DNA from: Chromatiaceae bacterium
GTDB taxonomy: Bacteria; Pseudomonadota; Gammaproteobacteria; Chromatiales; Chromatiaceae
NCBI GenBank assembly: GCA_024235415.1
Contig: JACKML010000002.1
Span: forward strand, 186,001 to 250,000
Length of the DNA: 64,000 nt
Reading direction: 5' to 3'
Positions 34,250 through 42,543 of the stretch are shown here, one piece after another. The position numbers were made by a program, and so were the translations under genes. Under the pieces are notes generated by a model. That model made no database searches. It was given only the letters and a program-made list of their open reading frames with translations, and was not told the DNA's origin. Each line of letters opens with the position of its first letter. The stretch's first letter is position 1.

Positions 34250-34941
34250 ACCGGCCTCACGGAAAAGCGATAGCCAACTCCCCTCACGGTCTGCACCATC
34301 TCCTCCAGTCCGTGTGGTTCGAGCGCCTTGCGCAGGCGGCGGATGTGTACGTCCACGGTGCGTTCCTCAATGTAGACGTTTCTGCCCCAGACCAGGTCGA
34401 GCAGCTGGGCCCGTGAATAGACCCGTTCCTGGTGGGTCAAAAAGAAATGCAGCAACTTGAACTCGGTTGGGCCGACAGCGACCGGCTGGTCATCTGCCAG
34501 CACCCGGTGCTGAACCATATCCATTTCCAGACGACCATCGACACGAATCAGCTCACTGCTGTCGGCACCTGCACGGCGCAACACCGCCTTGATCCGGGCC
34601 AGCAGCTCGCGGGTCGAAAACGGCTTGGTCACGTAGTCGTCGACGCCGGCCTCCAGGCCCTGCACCTTATAGTTCTCCTCGTCACGCGCAGTCAGCATTA
34701 TCAGAGGAATCTCACACAGGCGGTCGTCGCGCTTCAACCATTTCGCAAACTCCAGACCGCTCATGCCCGGCAGCATCCAGTCCAACAGAATCAGGGAAGG
34801 GTTTTCATCACCAACCAGTTGCTGCGCCTCACTTCCCGTGGCCGCCTCGAGGACCTCGTATCCGGCCCCGCTCAATGTGGCCGCGAGGAGTTCGCGCACT
34901 GCAGATTCGTCTTCGACGACCAGTATTTGTATAACCGCCAA
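34246..34941 (-). CDS. phoB: Phosphate regulon response regulator PhoB
   Basis: A 231-residue OmpR/PhoB-type regulator. The receiver has the acidic pair ED at 10-11, the phosphorylated Asp54 in LILLDWMLPGMSG, and the conserved Lys in TKPFSTREL. The C-terminal winged helix has VGPTEFKLLHFFLTHQERVYSR and VDVHIRRLRKALEPHG, the recognition-helix block that contacts Pho boxes. It is the first gene of phoB-phoR-phoU, with a Pho box upstream that implies autoactivation. Confidence 0.96.
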   Translation of the reverse strand: MAVIQILVVEDESAVRELLAATLSGAGYEVLEAATGSEAQQLVGDENPSLILLDWMLPGMSGLEFAKWLKRDDRLCEIPLIMLTARDEENYKVQGLEAGVDDYVTKPFSTRELLARIKAVLRRAGADSSELIRVDGRLEMDMVQHRVLADDQPVAVGPTEFKLLHFFLTHQERVYSRAQLLDLVWGRNVYIEERTVDVHIRRLRKALEPHGLEEMVQTVRGVGYRFSVRPV

Positions 34942-34991
34942 CGGATTTCACCCAAGCCTGAAAAAACAGCGAGACATTACAGGGTGCCAAT

Positions 34992-35009
34992 GTGACAGGG
35001 ATATGACCA
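34992..35009 (-). promoter_or_regulatory. Pho box upstream of phoB
   Basis: On the minus strand the sequence is TGGTCAT-ATCC-CTGTCAC, two 7-base direct repeats separated by 4 bases, exactly the 7-4-7 layout of a PhoB site (consensus CTGTCAT-N4-CTGTCAT). The upstream half differs from consensus at two positions and the downstream half at one. It lies 50-68 bases ahead of the phoB start codon, so PhoB probably activates its own operon. Confidence 0.7.
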
Positions 35010-35016
35010 AATCAGG

Positions 35017-35982
35017 TCAACGCAGTGGAATCCCACCGGAGACGCCGAACAAGCGACCGAACGTGGTCGCTGCCGAAGCGCCCAGGCGGTCGGCCAGGCG
35101 CTCAAGCGGATCTTCCTTGGCGGTGAAATCGACCAGGTCCTCGGCGCCCACCACCTCGCGCGCGACATAACCGGCGCTACCGATGGCATCGGCCAAGCCC
35201 AGCTGGATGCCGTCGTTACCGTCCCAGAACAGCCCGCTGAACAGCGTCGCATCATCGCCTTTCAGGCGGTCGCCGCGCCCGGTCTTCACCGCGTCGATGA
35301 AATTCGCATGCAGGTCTTCGAGCAGACCGGCCACGTGTGCCTTGTCGAATTCGCTGAGCGGGGTGAAGGGGTCAAGGATGCCCTTGTGCTCACCGGCGGT
35401 CATCAAACGCCTTTCGATACCCAGCTCATGGATGGTGTCGACGAACCCGAAGCCGTTGATAAGCACACCGATCGAACCGATGACGCTCGACTCGTTGACA
35501 TAGATCTTGTCCGCCGCCGAAGCCACGAAGTAGCCACCCGAAGCGCAGATATCGCTGACCACCGCGTACAAAGGGATATCCGGGTATTTCTCCCTCAGGC
35601 GCAGGATTTCCTTGTGGATATCGCTGGACTGCACCGGGGAGCCGCCGGGGGAATTGATGCGCAGCACCACGGCCTTGGTATGTTTGTCCTCGAAGGCGTC
35701 ACGTAACCCGGTCACGACGTTGTCGGCCGAGGCCTTCTCGCCCGCGGCAATCACGCCCTCGAGTTCAACCAGGGCCGTATGTGACTTGGTGCCCATTGCG
35801 GCTTCCGACCAGTCTTCCGGGATCAGCAACACCAATAGGAAGGTCAGATAGGCGAAAGTCAGCAACTTGAAGAAGATGCCCCAGCGCCTCGCCCGCCGTC
35901 GTTCGACCAATGCGTCCGCCGCAAGTTTTTCGACCAGGTCCCTGTGCCAGTCGCCGTCCGACCCCTTGTTCCGTTCCACCAC
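35017..35982 (-). CDS. sppA: Signal peptide peptidase SppA (S49 family, short form)
   Basis: A 321-residue membrane-anchored protease with one span at residues 34-55 after a basic cytoplasmic tail. LRINSPGGSPVQSSDIHKEI is the oxyanion-side motif, and ICASGGYFVASAADKIY carries the catalytic Ser with the Lys of the dyad further along near TAGEHKG. The single S49 domain is the short 36-kDa form rather than the 67-kDa E. coli enzyme. It degrades cleaved signal peptides in the inner membrane. It directly abuts the HAD hydrolase gene upstream (no intergenic base), and the sppA-HAD-rluC-rne order is shared with Pseudomonas. Confidence 0.92.
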   Translation of the reverse strand: MVERNKGSDGDWHRDLVEKLAADALVERRRARRWGIFFKLLTFAYLTFLLVLLIPEDWSEAAMGTKSHTALVELEGVIAAGEKASADNVVTGLRDAFEDKHTKAVVLRINSPGGSPVQSSDIHKEILRLREKYPDIPLYAVVSDICASGGYFVASAADKIYVNESSVIGSIGVLINGFGFVDTIHELGIERRLMTAGEHKGILDPFTPLSEFDKAHVAGLLEDLHANFIDAVKTGRGDRLKGDDATLFSGLFWDGNDGIQLGLADAIGSAGYVAREVVGAEDLVDFTAKEDPLERLADRLGASAATTFGRLFGVSGGIPLR

Positions 35983-36663
35983 TCAGACTCCGTTTACGTC
36001 GACTGCGACCGCACCATGCAGCCAGTCGGACAGTTGGAAAAGATCGTCGAAACACGCAGTGGCCCCATTGGCAAGCAGGCGCGCCGGCGCATGCACACCG
36101 TGTGACACGGCCACTGCCGCGACGCCCGCATTGCGCGCCATCTGCATATCGTACTCGGTATCACCGACCATAACGGCCCTTCCGGCCGCCGTACCCAGAT
36201 CGGTGAGGATGTCCTCAAGCATCTGTGGATGCGGCTTGGAGAAGGCCTCGTCGGCACAGCGGGTCGCATGAAAAAACCGCCCCAGACCGCTCTCGTCCAG
36301 CGCCTTGTCAAGGCCTCGCCGGCTCTTGCCGGTGGCGACCGCGAGCAGCACCCCGGCGTCGTACAGGCCCTCGATCAGCTCACTGGCGCCGGCGAACATC
36401 GGGGCCGCGACCACCTGGTCTCCGAGCCAATGCATCCGATAGGCCTCGACCAGCGCCGTGACGGCCGGCATGTCGGCATCCGGGAACAGGCGCTGCACGG
36501 CCTCGGTCAGGCCGAGCCCGATGACGTCCCGGGCAGCGGCATTTCCCGGCACTGGCATCCCTGCCTGCGCCGCGGCCCGCTGCATGCAAGTCACAATGCG
36601 TGCCTCGGAGTCCATCAGGGTGCCATCCCAGTCAAACACCATCAGTTCGTAGGTTTTGTTCAT
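35983..36663 (-). CDS. HAD-IA family hydrolase (Gph-like phosphatase)
   Basis: A 226-residue haloacid-dehalogenase-superfamily phosphatase. Motif I is LMVFDWDGTLMDSEA with the nucleophile and acid/base Asp, motif II is VATGKSRRG, motif III Lys is in AFSKPHPQML, and motif IV is VMVGDTEYDMQMA. The helical cap between motifs I and II makes it subclass IA, as in phosphoglycolate phosphatase; the physiological substrate is not deducible. Its ATG lies 32 bases inside the end of rluC, indicating coupled translation. Confidence 0.87.
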   Translation of the reverse strand: MNKTYELMVFDWDGTLMDSEARIVTCMQRAAAQAGMPVPGNAAARDVIGLGLTEAVQRLFPDADMPAVTALVEAYRMHWLGDQVVAAPMFAGASELIEGLYDAGVLLAVATGKSRRGLDKALDESGLGRFFHATRCADEAFSKPHPQMLEDILTDLGTAAGRAVMVGDTEYDMQMARNAGVAAVAVSHGVHAPARLLANGATACFDDLFQLSDWLHGAVAVDVNGV

Positions 36664-37612
36664 GCGTCTCCAGCGCCGCGAGAACTGCCTGCAGTTCCGC
36701 CGGCAGAGGTGCCTCAACGGCATAGTGTCGATGATCATCCGGCCAGGTGAAACGCAAGCTCGCCGCATGCAGGAACAACCGACGCAGCCCCAGTTCACGC
36801 AACGCGCGATCGGCCGCCTCACTGCCGTATTTCGTGTCACCCAGGATAGGCGTCCCATTGGCCGCCGCATGGACGCGGATCTGATGGGTACGCCCCGTCT
36901 CCAGCGTCGCCTCGACCAAAGAGGCATCGGCAAATCGCTTGAGTACCTTGAAATGCGTCACCGCCGGTTTGCCTTCCGGGTCCACCCTGACCATCCGCTC
37001 GCCGCTGTGCAAGGTGTTCTTCTGCAGCGGCAGGTCCGCACGCCAACTGCCTTTGCGAATGCGACCGGACAACAGGGCCAGGTAGCGCTTTTCGATCTTT
37101 CCGGCACGCTGAAGTTCCTGCAGGGTGCGCAGGGCACTACGTTTCTTTGCGAGCATCAGGCAACCGGAGGTATCGCGATCGAGCCGGTGCGCCAGCTCCA
37201 AAAAGGGTGCATCCGCACGTGCAGCGCGCAGGATCTCGATCACCCCATGCGAGAGGCCGCTTCCACCGTGCACCGCCAGGCCTGCCGGCTTGTTCACAAT
37301 AAGGATTGCATTATCTTCATAACATATTGAGTTTTCGACTAAATCTATTAGGCTTGTGGCCGGCGGCCGGGCCGTGGTTTCGGTACGGCGCAATGGCGGA
37401 ATTCGCACCACGTCCCCTACCTGCAGACGCCGTGCAGGCTTGCTGCGCCCGCTGTTGACCCGCACCTCGCCACGGCGCAGGACACGGTATACCCAGCTTC
37501 GTGGCACTCCTTTGAGCTGCGAGATCAGGAAATTGTCGAGGCGTTGCCCGTCGTTGTTTTCGTCGACCGTGACCGATTGCGCACGTAACGACCCCTGGTT
37601 CGCCTCAGGCAT
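36632..37612 (-). CDS. rluC: 23S rRNA pseudouridine synthase RluC
   Basis: A 326-residue RluA-family enzyme, close to the 319 of E. coli RluC. The N-terminal S4 RNA-binding domain is visible in GQRLDNFLISQLKGVPRSWVYR and RVNSGRSKPARRLQVGD. The catalytic Asp is in LAHRLDRDTSGCLMLAKK, and LETGRTHQIRVHAAANGTPILGD is the second RluA motif. It modifies uridines 955, 2504 and 2580 (E. coli numbering) in 23S rRNA. The start chosen, MPEANQG, gives family length; 28 more codons are open upstream. It is divergent from rne, as in E. coli and Pseudomonas. Confidence 0.93.
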   Translation of the reverse strand: MPEANQGSLRAQSVTVDENNDGQRLDNFLISQLKGVPRSWVYRVLRRGEVRVNSGRSKPARRLQVGDVVRIPPLRRTETTARPPATSLIDLVENSICYEDNAILIVNKPAGLAVHGGSGLSHGVIEILRAARADAPFLELAHRLDRDTSGCLMLAKKRSALRTLQELQRAGKIEKRYLALLSGRIRKGSWRADLPLQKNTLHSGERMVRVDPEGKPAVTHFKVLKRFADASLVEATLETGRTHQIRVHAAANGTPILGDTKYGSEAADRALRELGLRRLFLHAASLRFTWPDDHRHYAVEAPLPAELQAVLAALETHEQNLRTDGV

Positions 37613-38094
37613 TTCCTGTCCATTTACGCAAAAAATGATGCATCTGACTGATAATTTGATATATTTCGCCGAAGCTGCGGCGTGCGGCGTGGCCATGAAG
37701 AGCCATCGCAGGAATACGCTTCGGTAGATGAATTTTTAGCAGCGGGGGAAATCCCGGTGCAGACGTAGCGCGCAAGCATGCGGCGCAAACCTCTCCAAGT
37801 TGCTCTGCAACCCGTGACGAGCGGATCGCGTTCTTCGAAGGAAGAATGCTACCCGACCCCATGCAACGAGCGCCAGAAAATAGCGGCATGACTGAATCCG
37901 GACGTGGACGGCAGCTGATCCAGCACCACGGGCCATTGGCATTCGCATGTCATAACTGATTTCGCCCTCGCCCGGTTTTTTTGGGCCCAGACCTCTGCCC
38001 GGGTCGATCCGCGCGTTTTTGCAATTCGCGCGGTTCGCCACGACAGCAGTCCGTGGTTCACCTGGCCGTCGCTGGGGGCAACAAGGATTAAATA
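37613..38094 (+). promoter_or_regulatory. rluC-rne divergent region and long structured rne leader
   Basis: No gene is seen in these 482 bases. The first 60 are AT-rich and hold possible -10 boxes for both directions, for example TATATT at 37660-37665 on the plus strand. The rest is GC-rich and foldable: the strongest hairpin is CCGCGCG (38009-38015) pairing with CGCGCGG (38027-38033) around a U-rich loop, and a weaker one pairs GCCC (37970-37973) with GGGC (37983-37986) across a run of seven T. E. coli rne has a leader of about 360 bases whose hairpins let RNase E degrade its own message. Length, position and U-rich loops fit such a feedback leader, though base-level homology cannot be shown here. 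Confidence 0.6.
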
Positions 38095-40725
38095 ATGAAG
38101 CGCATGCTGATCAACGCAACTCAGCCAGAAGAGTTGCGCGTGGCCATCGTCGATGGTCAAAAGCTGTATAACCTCGATATCGAATCTCCCGGCCGGGAGA
38201 TGAAAAAAGCCAACATCTACAAGGGTCGCATCACCCGCGTGGAACCCAGCCTCGAGGCCGCCTTTATCGATTACGGCGCCGACCGGCACGGCTTCCTGCC
38301 GATGAAAGAGATCTCCCGCCTGTACTTCAACAACGATGCGTTCGAAGCAGGCAAACGCAATATCAACGAGTTGCTGAAGGAAGGCCAGGAAGTCATCGTC
38401 CAGGTCGAGAAAGAGGAGCGCGGCAACAAAGGGGCCGCACTGACCACTTTCCTGTCGCTGGCCGGCCGCTACCTCGTGCTGATGCCGAACAATCCGCGTG
38501 CGGGCGGCGTATCGCGTCGCATCGAGGGCCAGGATCGTTCCGAACTGCGCGAAGCGATGAGCGTACTCGAGATCCCCGAGGGAATGGGCCTGATCGTACG
38601 TACCGCTGGTGTGGGCAAGAACGCCGAAGAACTGCAATGGGACCTCGATTATCTGCTGCAGCTCTGGCAGGCAATCGAACAATCCGCCGGCGAACGCAAG
38701 GCCCCGTTCCTGATCTACCAGGAAAGCAACGTGATCATCCGCTCTATTCGTGATCACCTGCGGGCTGATATCGGCGAGATCGTGGTCGACCGTCCGGAGA
38801 CCTTCGAACAGGCCAAGCAGTTCATCGAGCAGGTAATGCCCAAGTACCTGCGCAAGCTGCGTCTGTATGAAGACGAAGTGCCGTTGTTCTCGCGCTACCA
38901 GATCGAGTCGCAGATCGAATCGGCATTCCGTCGCGAGCTGCGCCTGCCATCGGGCGGCGCCATCGTGATTGACCACACCGAGGCACTGACCTCGGTCGAC
39001 ATCAACTCGGCACGCGCGACCAAGGGCGCCGATATCGAGGAAACCGCGCTGAATACCAACCTGGAGGCAGCCGAGGAGATTGCGCGCCAGCTGCGGCTGC
39101 GCGACCTCGGCGGTCTCTTCGTCATTGACTTCATCGACATGACGCCCTCGCGCAACCAGCGCGAGGTCGAAAACCGCCTGAAAGAGGCGATGAAGGAAGA
39201 CCGTGCACGGGTGCAGATCGGCCGCATTTCGCGCTTCGGCCTGCTCGAGATGTCGCGCCAGCGCCTGCGTCCCTCGCTCGGCGAGTCGGCGCACCGCGTG
39301 TGCCCGCGCTGCGACGGCCATGGCTATATCCGCAGCGTCGATTCGCTCGCGCTGTCGATCCTGCGCATCATCGAAGAAGATGCGCTGAAAGAGAATACCG
39401 GCCGCGTGGTTGCGCAATTGCCTGTGGAGGTGGCGACCTACCTGCTGAACGAGAAACGGCAGATGATTGCGGATGCGGAGAAACGTCACGATGTCAACAT
39501 CGTCCTCATCCCCAACCGCCACCTCGAAACCCCGAAATACGAGATCGAGCGCATTCGTCGCCAGGACATCCAGGACGAAGAGACCCCCAGCCATGCGCAG
39601 GAGAAGGAATTCAAGCCGCAAAACATGCCGCCGGTCGAGCGTGCCCAGCCGCGTGTCGAGCAACCGGCTGTAAGACAGATCGCGCCGACGTCGCCGGCCC
39701 CGCAGCGTCCCGACAGTGATCTCGATACGGATCAGCCAGCGGCCCCTGCACCGGTTCCAGTACCGGGCCCGCCGACCAGTGAAAGCGGTTTCATCAAGCG
39801 CCTGTTCAGCAGCATCTTTGCACCGCGTGACGAAACCACACCGACGCGCACTTCACCGGCACCGACAGCGACTGCCCCGCAGGCCGAGCAGACCGAAAAG
39901 CCGTCCGGAGACGGTCAGGAACGAGGTAGCGGCAGTGGCCAACGTCGCGGTGGTCAGCGCAACGCAAACAGCCGACAGGGCGATGGACGGCCTGCACGCG
40001 GGCGCCGCGGTGGTAGCGCACGTTCAGGCGGCCAGCGTAACGAGTCTCCGGCCCGATCTTCCGGCCCCAGGGGCGACGCCCAAACCAGCGACAAACCTGT
40101 CGTCGAACCGAAAGACAAAGACCCGCAGACCCCTGCCCCCCAGACCACCGACGCCACCCCGGGCGAGGCCGGTGACGGCACCGTCAAGCGCAGTTCACGT
40201 CGTGGTCGGCGCGGTGGCCGTCGGCGTCGCGGCGGTGGCGACCGACCGGCAGCTGAGGGTCAGGCACAAAACGATGTGACCTCGGGCGAAAGCGCCGGCA
40301 ACTCGGCGGCCGAAGGGACAAGTCAGCCCGCACAGCGCTCGCAGGACCGGGGTAACCGCCGGCCCGCCACGCCGCGTGCTGCCGAGCCCACCGGCAAGAC
40401 CGAAGAGGCAGCTGCCAAACCGACACAGGACAAAACCGGCGCCTCGGGTTCACCGGAAGCGGCAAAACCGGCACCGATAACGGCGACAACGCCCGCTGCC
40501 GAACCGCCGAAGCCACGCCGGGACGAAGGCCAGGATACGCCGAAGGCTGCAGCTGCCACGCCAAAGGTACCAGCCGCGGCCCCGCAACCCGCAGCACCAC
40601 AACCCGCAGCACCACAAGCCGCAGCACCGGAACGCCCGGCGCCGGCGCCTGCCAGCAAAGTGGAAACAGCACCCAAGACACCGGCAGCACCCGCAACATC
40701 AGCGCCTTCCTCGGGCGAAGACTGA
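38095..40725 (+). CDS. rne: Ribonuclease E
   Basis: An 876-residue RNase E, core of the RNA degradosome. The catalytic half begins MKRMLINATQPEELRVAIVDG and includes the S1 domain (YKGRITRVEPSLEAAFIDYG), the DNase-I-like subdomain with metal-binding Asp residues in TSVDINSARATKG and LFVIDFIDMTPSRNQREVENRL-type segments, and the zinc-link cysteines in RVCPRCDGHGYI. After about residue 520 the protein becomes low-complexity: proline/alanine-rich, with arginine-glycine blocks (GRRGGRRRRGGGD) near 705-720 that resemble RNA-binding regions, and a terminal stretch of PAAPQ repeats. The short amphipathic membrane segment of E. coli RNase E may correspond to GFIKRLFSSIFAP around residue 563. It is monocistronic here. 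Confidence 0.96.
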   Translation: MKRMLINATQPEELRVAIVDGQKLYNLDIESPGREMKKANIYKGRITRVEPSLEAAFIDYGADRHGFLPMKEISRLYFNNDAFEAGKRNINELLKEGQEVIVQVEKEERGNKGAALTTFLSLAGRYLVLMPNNPRAGGVSRRIEGQDRSELREAMSVLEIPEGMGLIVRTAGVGKNAEELQWDLDYLLQLWQAIEQSAGERKAPFLIYQESNVIIRSIRDHLRADIGEIVVDRPETFEQAKQFIEQVMPKYLRKLRLYEDEVPLFSRYQIESQIESAFRRELRLPSGGAIVIDHTEALTSVDINSARATKGADIEETALNTNLEAAEEIARQLRLRDLGGLFVIDFIDMTPSRNQREVENRLKEAMKEDRARVQIGRISRFGLLEMSRQRLRPSLGESAHRVCPRCDGHGYIRSVDSLALSILRIIEEDALKENTGRVVAQLPVEVATYLLNEKRQMIADAEKRHDVNIVLIPNRHLETPKYEIERIRRQDIQDEETPSHAQEKEFKPQNMPPVERAQPRVEQPAVRQIAPTSPAPQRPDSDLDTDQPAAPAPVPVPGPPTSESGFIKRLFSSIFAPRDETTPTRTSPAPTATAPQAEQTEKPSGDGQERGSGSGQRRGGQRNANSRQGDGRPARGRRGGSARSGGQRNESPARSSGPRGDAQTSDKPVVEPKDKDPQTPAPQTTDATPGEAGDGTVKRSSRRGRRGGRRRRGGGDRPAAEGQAQNDVTSGESAGNSAAEGTSQPAQRSQDRGNRRPATPRAAEPTGKTEEAAAKPTQDKTGASGSPEAAKPAPITATTPAAEPPKPRRDEGQDTPKAAAATPKVPAAAPQPAAPQPAAPQAAAPERPAPAPASKVETAPKTPAAPATSAPSSGED

Positions 40726-40780
40726 TCCGGCGCGATACCCGGTCCCGTTCGGCCGACCAGGCCGGGCGGGAAAGGCAGCG

Positions 40781-41257
40781 TCACCCCAGGTGTTGTCGTT
40801 TGATCTCGTCGAGCAGACCCTCTGCCGCGGCCTCGACAAGGTCAAAGACGCGATCAAAGCCGGATGCGCCACCGTAATAAGGGTCCGGGACCTCACGCGT
40901 GCGCATCTGTGGCGCGAAATCCATGAACATGTGGATCTTGTCGACGTGCTGATCAGGGCATACAGCGCTGAGCGCCATGTAGTTGTCCTGATCCATCGCC
41001 AGGACATAGTCGAACGTATCGAAATCACCGGCATCAACGCGCCGCGCGACCAGGTCCGAGAGATCCACTCCACGACGTGCTGCAGTCGCCTGTGCGCGTT
41101 TGTCCGGCGGGCTGCCGACGTGGTAGGCGTGTGTCCCGGCGGAGTCTATGCTAATTGCATGAGCCAGCCCCTGCCTGTTCACGAGATCACGAAATACGCC
41201 ATGTGCTGTGGGCGACCGGCAGATATTACCCATACAGACAAACAGAATTTTCACCAT
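40781..41257 (-). CDS. Low-molecular-weight protein-tyrosine phosphatase
   Basis: A 158-residue phosphatase. The P-loop is VCMGNICRSPTA, with the nucleophilic Cys and binding Arg, and the general-acid Asp is in VPDPYYGGASGFD. Eukaryote-like and Wzb-like members share this fold; the DPYY-type acid loop is common to the first group found beside kdsB in Pseudomonas-like gene orders. Possible targets are EPS tyrosine kinases or arginine/tyrosine phosphoproteins. It converges on rne with 55 bases between and diverges from a small unknown gene. Confidence 0.92.
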   Translation of the reverse strand: MVKILFVCMGNICRSPTAHGVFRDLVNRQGLAHAISIDSAGTHAYHVGSPPDKRAQATAARRGVDLSDLVARRVDAGDFDTFDYVLAMDQDNYMALSAVCPDQHVDKIHMFMDFAPQMRTREVPDPYYGGASGFDRVFDLVEAAAEGLLDEIKRQHLG

Positions 41258-41306
41258 AACAACTGCACCTTCTCGCTACTCGAAACGCCCCGACAGCATT
41301 TTTAAC

Positions 41307-41597
41307 ATGACCGTGGATGCTCTGCACCGCAAGCTGCAACAACTCATCGGTGGCCGTTTCGATTACCTCGGCGAGGTCTGGATCCTGATCGAAGTGCTTG
41401 GCGATATAGACAGCGTCGTGCTCAGGCGCTGCAAAGACTGCCAGCCCAGACATGTACAACAGAATGCCTACGGCGTACCCAACCGCCGCACCGCCAACAC
41501 CCTGTCACTGAAAATATCCGACCTCTCGGGCGAGGGTTACTCAGAAGACATCATGGTGTTGCTGGAGGGCAGCCACGGCAGCGCCGGGTCAACGTAG
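41307..41597 (+). CDS. Small hypothetical protein with CxxC (96 aa)
   Basis: A 96-residue protein starting MTVDALHRKLQQL. It has a hydrophobic strand-rich middle (YLGEVWILIEVLGDIDSVVLRRCKDC-type composition), one Cys-Lys-Asp-Cys pair, and an acidic end. I do not recognise the family. It reads opposite to all its neighbours, lying between the phosphatase and kdsB where Pseudomonas carries murB, and its last 9 bases overlap the kdsB end. The amino-acid composition and regular secondary-structure pattern favour this frame over the open minus-strand frame at 41226-41459, but the call is moderate. Confidence 0.6.
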   Translation: MTVDALHRKLQQLIGGRFDYLGEVWILIEVLGDIDSVVLRRCKDCQPRHVQQNAYGVPNRRTANTLSLKISDLSGEGYSEDIMVLLEGSHGSAGST

Positions 41598-42350
41598 CGC
41601 AGCGATCACCCGCGCGAGGTCTTCACGTGTATCAACCCCGGCGGGTGGCGCATCGGCGGCAATGTCCACCGCAATCCGGCCGCCGTTCCACAGCACGCGC
41701 AGTTGTTCGAGTGACTCGAAACGTTCGATTGGTGACGGCGGCAGCTTTGCGTAGCCGGCGAGAAAGCCCGCACGATAGGCATAGATGCCAAGGTGGCGGT
41801 AGATCCCGCTGAGCCAGTCCGGCTGCACCGCGTCCACCGAGGTGAAAACATCCCGTTTCCAGGGAATGGTCGCCCGACTGAAGTACAAGGCGTAACCGTT
41901 TCGATCACTGACGACCTTGACCGCGTTGGTATCAAATAGCTGCGCCGGTTCCGACAGCGCCACCGCGAGAGTCGACATATCAGCGTCAGCATGTGCCTCC
42001 AGCGCCCCGGCAACCTGAGACAGCAACACCGGGGGCATCAGCGGTTCGTCGCCTTGCAGATTGACGACCAGCGTATCCGATGGCCAACCGAGCGCATCGA
42101 CCACCTCGGCGATGCGATCCGTGCCACTGACATGGTCCGGCGATGTCATGCAGACGCGACCGGAGAATCCCTCTGCGGCTTCACGGATCCGCGCATCATC
42201 GGTCGCGATCACGACCTCGTCGGCGCCACTCTCGAGCGCACGCTCGTAGACGTGGCGAATCATCGGCTTGCCGGCGATATCCAGCAGTGGTTTTCCAGGC
42301 AGCCGCTGCGACGCGAAGCGCGCAGGGATGACAACGCGGAAGGCAGTCAT
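41589..42350 (-). CDS. kdsB: 3-deoxy-manno-octulosonate cytidylyltransferase KdsB
   Basis: A 253-residue nucleotidyltransferase that makes CMP-Kdo for lipopolysaccharide inner-core synthesis. VVIPARFASQRLPGKPLLDI is the CTP-binding N-terminal motif, MIRHVYERA follows, and VNLQGDEPLMPP holds a magnesium-binding Asp. The ATG at 42350 matches the family N-terminus; the frame is open 8 codons further but that would overlap ycaR. It is 5 bases downstream of ycaR in the comEC-to-kdsB operon. Confidence 0.95.
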   Translation of the reverse strand: MTAFRVVIPARFASQRLPGKPLLDIAGKPMIRHVYERALESGADEVVIATDDARIREAAEGFSGRVCMTSPDHVSGTDRIAEVVDALGWPSDTLVVNLQGDEPLMPPVLLSQVAGALEAHADADMSTLAVALSEPAQLFDTNAVKVVSDRNGYALYFSRATIPWKRDVFTSVDAVQPDWLSGIYRHLGIYAYRAGFLAGYAKLPPSPIERFESLEQLRVLWNGGRIAVDIAADAPPAGVDTREDLARVIAALR

Positions 42351-42354
42351 GGAT

Positions 42355-42543
42355 TTATCCCGCCACCTCTTCATCCGCAGGCAGTTGCCGCGCCTCCTGC
42401 TCCAGCATCACCGGGATACCGTCACGAATCGGGTACGCCAGGCGGTCGACCTTGCAGATCAGCTCCCCGACGCGTGGCTTGTATACCAGCTTGCCCTTAC
42501 AGATCGGGCAGACCAGGATGTCCAGCAGTTTTTTGTCCATCAA
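42355..42543 (-). CDS. ycaR: Trm112-family small zinc-ribbon-like protein (YcaR)
   Basis: A 62-residue protein with the UPF0434/Trm112 pattern: LLDILVCPICKGKLVYKP with a CPxC knuckle, then RLAYPIRDGIPVML. The second half of a full zinc site is reduced to one Cys (ELICKVD). Proteins of this group sit between lpxK and kdsB in many Gammaproteobacteria; their role there is unproven, though archaeal and eukaryotic Trm112 activates methyltransferases. Its start lies 47 bases inside the end of lpxK. Confidence 0.88.
   Translation of the reverse strand: MMDKKLLDILVCPICKGKLVYKPRVGELICKVDRLAYPIRDGIPVMLEQEARQLPADEEVAG

Noticed and set aside
37849..39663. Minus-strand open frame (604 codons) opposite rne
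   Set aside because: Codon-bias shadow of RNase E; the plus strand has S1, catalytic and zinc-link motifs.
40740..40780. GC-rich inverted repeat (CGGCC/GGCCG) between rne and the phosphatase gene as a terminator
   Set aside because: Short stem and no T-run on either strand; not distinguishable from GC-rich background.
41226..41459. Minus-strand 77-codon frame upstream of the phosphatase gene
   Set aside because: Overlaps the plus-strand 96-aa frame and the start of the phosphatase gene; its C-terminal part reads through the phosphatase start region, and no ribosome-binding site is seen. The plus frame has a better composition.
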